Assembly (NCBI GenBank): GCA_020427155.1
Contig: JAGQOW010000043.1
Span: 1-35,179 of the forward strand
DNA length: 35,179 nt
Direction: 5' to 3'
Source of the DNA: Planctomycetales bacterium
GTDB taxonomy: Bacteria; Planctomycetota; Planctomycetia; Pirellulales; Lacipirellulaceae
Part shown: positions 33,048 to 35,179 of the stretch, one piece after another
Numbering within the stretch: position 1 is the first letter of the stretch
Layout: the number at the start of each line of letters is the position of its first letter
The notes under the pieces: generated by a model
Told to the model about the DNA's origin: nothing
Seen by the model: only the letters and a program-made list of their open reading frames with translations
The model's database searches: none
Program-made: the position numbers and the translations under genes

Positions 33048-35179
33048 ATGCTCCGAACCCACCCACGAATCTGCGGATTGTCGACCCCTTTGGCAATCTT
33101 GTATTGCACGGTCGTACTGGCCAGCATGGTTCGCGGCGAAGACTTACTAAACCAGGCAGAACTGGTTGCCCAAGGTAAAGCGATTTATGAAAACACTTGC
33201 GCCGTATGCCATGGCAAAAACGGCGAGGGAGTCGAGCAGTTTGCTGCAGAACCTCTGGTAGGCGATCTACCCGTCGGTCCCCTGGCCGATGTCATCGCCG
33301 AGACCATGCCCGAGGACGATCCGGAGTCCTGCGTTGGTCAAGACGCGCAGGCAGTGGCAGCTTACATTCACGGCGCATTCTATGGTGAAGTGGCTCAAAT
33401 CAAGAATCGCCCTCCCCGAGTGAGTCTCGCTCGGCTTACCAAGAACCAGTTGCGTCAGAGTTTGGCCGATCTGTACTCCTACAACGGCAACATTGCATGG
33501 TCGGCACAAGATCATGGAATCAAAGGCCTTTATTACGTAGGCTCGAAGCCCGAAAACCGCAATAAGCAGATCGAGCGAACCGACCCTGTGATTGATTTCG
33601 ACTTCGGCGACGTGGGCCCGGGAGAAGGAATCAACCCCAAAGATTTTTGCATCGATTGGCGCGGAGCACTGCGGGCTGACTCGACTGGCGTCTACGAGAT
33701 TGTTATCCGCAGCAGTTGCGCATTCGTTTGTTACTTCGGTACTTACGAGCGCAAGTTTATCGACAATCATGTGCAGTCAGGCGAACGAACCGAGTTTCGT
33801 CGTAAGATCGTTCTCACCGCTGGCCGCAGCTATCCTCTGAGGATCGACTTTTACCAGCGAGAGCGTAAAACCGAGCAGCCTCCGGCAAACATCTCGCTCT
33901 CTTGGATCACCCCGCAAACGACCGAGCAGATTATCCCTGCCCGCAACTTGCTGCCGATAGTCACCCCAGCGGCATTCTCACTGCAAACGCAGTTGCCGCC
34001 TGACGACCGGACCTACGGATACGAGCGCGGCATCACGGTCAATCGTCAATGGGACGAATCGACCACCGAAGCGGCTCTTGAGTTTGCCCAAATTGCCGCT
34101 GAAGAGTTATGGCCAACTTATCAGCGCAAGAATCAAAACAAGGCAGATGAGAACCGTGCCCAACTCCGCGGATTTCTTGAAGAGATTGTCGCAACTGCCT
34201 TTCGAGGCCCCTTGGACGAAGACGACCGAAAACTCTATGTCGATGCATCGGTCGATGCGACCGCAGACGACATCGAAGCGATCAAACGATCGCTGCTCTT
34301 GGCGCTGAAGTCGCCGCGTTTTCTCTATCCTATGCTCGACACCGATCGATCGTTGTCGCAACGCGTCGCCAATCGACTCGCCCTGACGCTGTACGATTCT
34401 CTGCCGACTGACACCTGGCTCTTTCTCCAAGCCCGCGGCAACGATCTCGAAACAGAGCAGCAAATCCGAGCTGCCGCCGAACGCATGGTTTACGATGACC
34501 GTACTCGCAGCAAAACTCGTGAGTTCCTTCACCAGTGGCTCAACATCAGCGACGTGGGAGAAATCACGAAAGACTCGGCGGCTTTCGAAGGCTTCGATCA
34601 GTCGCTCGTCAGCGATTTGCGTTCGTCGCTCGACGCTCTGCTGGACGACATCGTTTGGACAGACGCCAGCGACTACCGTAAGTTCTTTTCAGCCGATTGG
34701 ACCTACACGACCAACCAACTGGCAGAGTTCTACGGTGAGTCCTGGCAACCCATCGATGCCGAGGGCCAGGGATTGCGGCTCAGCATCTCCGCTCCAGAGC
34801 ACCACCTGGGCATTCTCACTCACCCTTACCTGATGAGCAAGCTAGCCTACTTCCAAGCCAGTTCCCCCATTCATCGAGGAGTTTTTCTCATTCGCCATGT
34901 CTTGGGGCGGACAATTCGACCGCCGGAAGATGCCTTCGTGCCCCTCGCTCCTGAACTTCATCCCGATCTGACCACCCGCGCACGCGTCGAATTGCAAACA
35001 AGCGCCCCTACCTGTCAGGTTTGCCACGAAAAGATCAATGGGCTAGGATTTGCCTTGGAGAATCTCGATGCCGTGGGGCGATACCGAACAACTGAGCGAA
35101 ATCAGCCGATCAACTCGCTAGGGTTCTATACGACTCGGGACGGCAGCGAACAACAGTTCCAAAACCCACAACAATTAGC
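33048..35179 (+). CDS. Secreted cytochrome c-PA14-DUF1592/DUF1588 protein (3' end beyond window)
   Basis: Open for 710 codons to the window edge. ATG 33048 begins a signal peptide (PLAILYCTVVLASMV, cleavage near RG-ED). The parts in order are: a short cytochrome c domain with haem site Cys51-x-x-Cys54-His55 (CAVCHG); a PA14/beta-sandwich domain at about 175-305 (VIDFDFGDVG to IIPARNLLPI); DUF1595 (VATAFRGPLDEDDR, about 380); DUF1592 (about 435-560); and DUF1588 with a second haem-like motif Cys656-x-x-Cys659-His660 (CQVCHEKINGLGFALENLD). This is the planctomycete-specific surface cytochrome architecture; DUF1585 is expected further on. The function is not established; extracellular redox or carbohydrate-linked roles are suggested. 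No ribosome binding site is visible at 33048. Confidence 0.9.
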   Translation, partial: MLRTHPRICGLSTPLAILYCTVVLASMVRGEDLLNQAELVAQGKAIYENTCAVCHGKNGEGVEQFAAEPLVGDLPVGPLADVIAETMPEDDPESCVGQDAQAVAAYIHGAFYGEVAQIKNRPPRVSLARLTKNQLRQSLADLYSYNGNIAWSAQDHGIKGLYYVGSKPENRNKQIERTDPVIDFDFGDVGPGEGINPKDFCIDWRGALRADSTGVYEIVIRSSCAFVCYFGTYERKFIDNHVQSGERTEFRRKIVLTAGRSYPLRIDFYQRERKTEQPPANISLSWITPQTTEQIIPARNLLPIVTPAAFSLQTQLPPDDRTYGYERGITVNRQWDESTTEAALEFAQIAAEELWPTYQRKNQNKADENRAQLRGFLEEIVATAFRGPLDEDDRKLYVDASVDATADDIEAIKRSLLLALKSPRFLYPMLDTDRSLSQRVANRLALTLYDSLPTDTWLFLQARGNDLETEQQIRAAAERMVYDDRTRSKTREFLHQWLNISDVGEITKDSAAFEGFDQSLVSDLRSSLDALLDDIVWTDASDYRKFFSADWTYTTNQLAEFYGESWQPIDAEGQGLRLSISAPEHHLGILTHPYLMSKLAYFQASSPIHRGVFLIRHVLGRTIRPPEDAFVPLAPELHPDLTTRARVELQTSAPTCQVCHEKINGLGFALENLDAVGRYRTTERNQPINSLGFYTTRDGSEQQFQNPQQL

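Overview
The window looks like a chromosomal segment of a planctomycete, most likely order Pirellulales. The evidence is two PEP-CTERM proteins, a truncated secreted protein ending in the dockerin-like tail common in this phylum, a cytochrome c/PA14/DUF1592-DUF1588 protein of the planctomycete type, an Lpg1974-type outer-membrane protein, and many secreted proteins of unknown function. No rRNA, CRISPR array, prophage, transposase or integron is visible. Placement below the phylum level is inference.

Layout. Positions 1-3428 hold two secreted cell-surface genes on the minus strand and a gene-poor stretch with a 109-nt imperfect palindrome. Positions 3429-7648 hold a cupin, a NagX/HGSNAT-like membrane acyltransferase, tRNA-Asp and an FHA-GAF-class III nucleotide cyclase. 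Positions 7978-10289 hold a UroD/MtaA-type protein followed by a secreted sialidase-like protein. Positions 10343-11352 hold two small minus-strand genes and tRNA-Cys with a strong terminator. Positions 11470-18973 form a sugar-acid catabolic block: uxaC, an MFS transporter, a tandem universal stress protein, KDPG/KHG aldolase, a second secreted BNR protein and a secreted aldose 1-epimerase. Positions 19031-23972 hold two small exported proteins, uvrB, a ComEA-like HhH protein and nadC. Positions 23973-25140 are an unusually long gene-poor interval with two good sigma70-type promoters, a strong intrinsic terminator (hence a candidate sRNA) and a possibly decayed reading frame. Positions 25141-29040 hold a PEP-CTERM protein, a cysteine-rich Lpg1974-like porin, thioredoxin-type arsC, rpsU and a small coiled-coil protein. 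Positions 29065-35179 hold an ABC1/UbiB kinase, a PQQ-type beta-propeller protein, a HEAT-repeat protein and the truncated cytochrome/PA14/DUF1592 protein.

How they work together. The clearest functional theme is degradation of uronate- or sialate-containing polysaccharides. Exported BNR-type hydrolase candidates and a mutarotase act outside the cytoplasm, the MFS carrier would import the product, UxaC isomerises the uronate, and KDPG aldolase cleaves the resulting 2-keto-3-deoxy-6-phosphogluconate. The intermediate enzymes (UxaB/UxuB, UxuA/UxaA, KdgK) are not in the window. Many starts were moved from the longest open frame to an internal start with a Shine-Dalgarno sequence or a signal peptide. 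The first and last genes are cut by the window edges.
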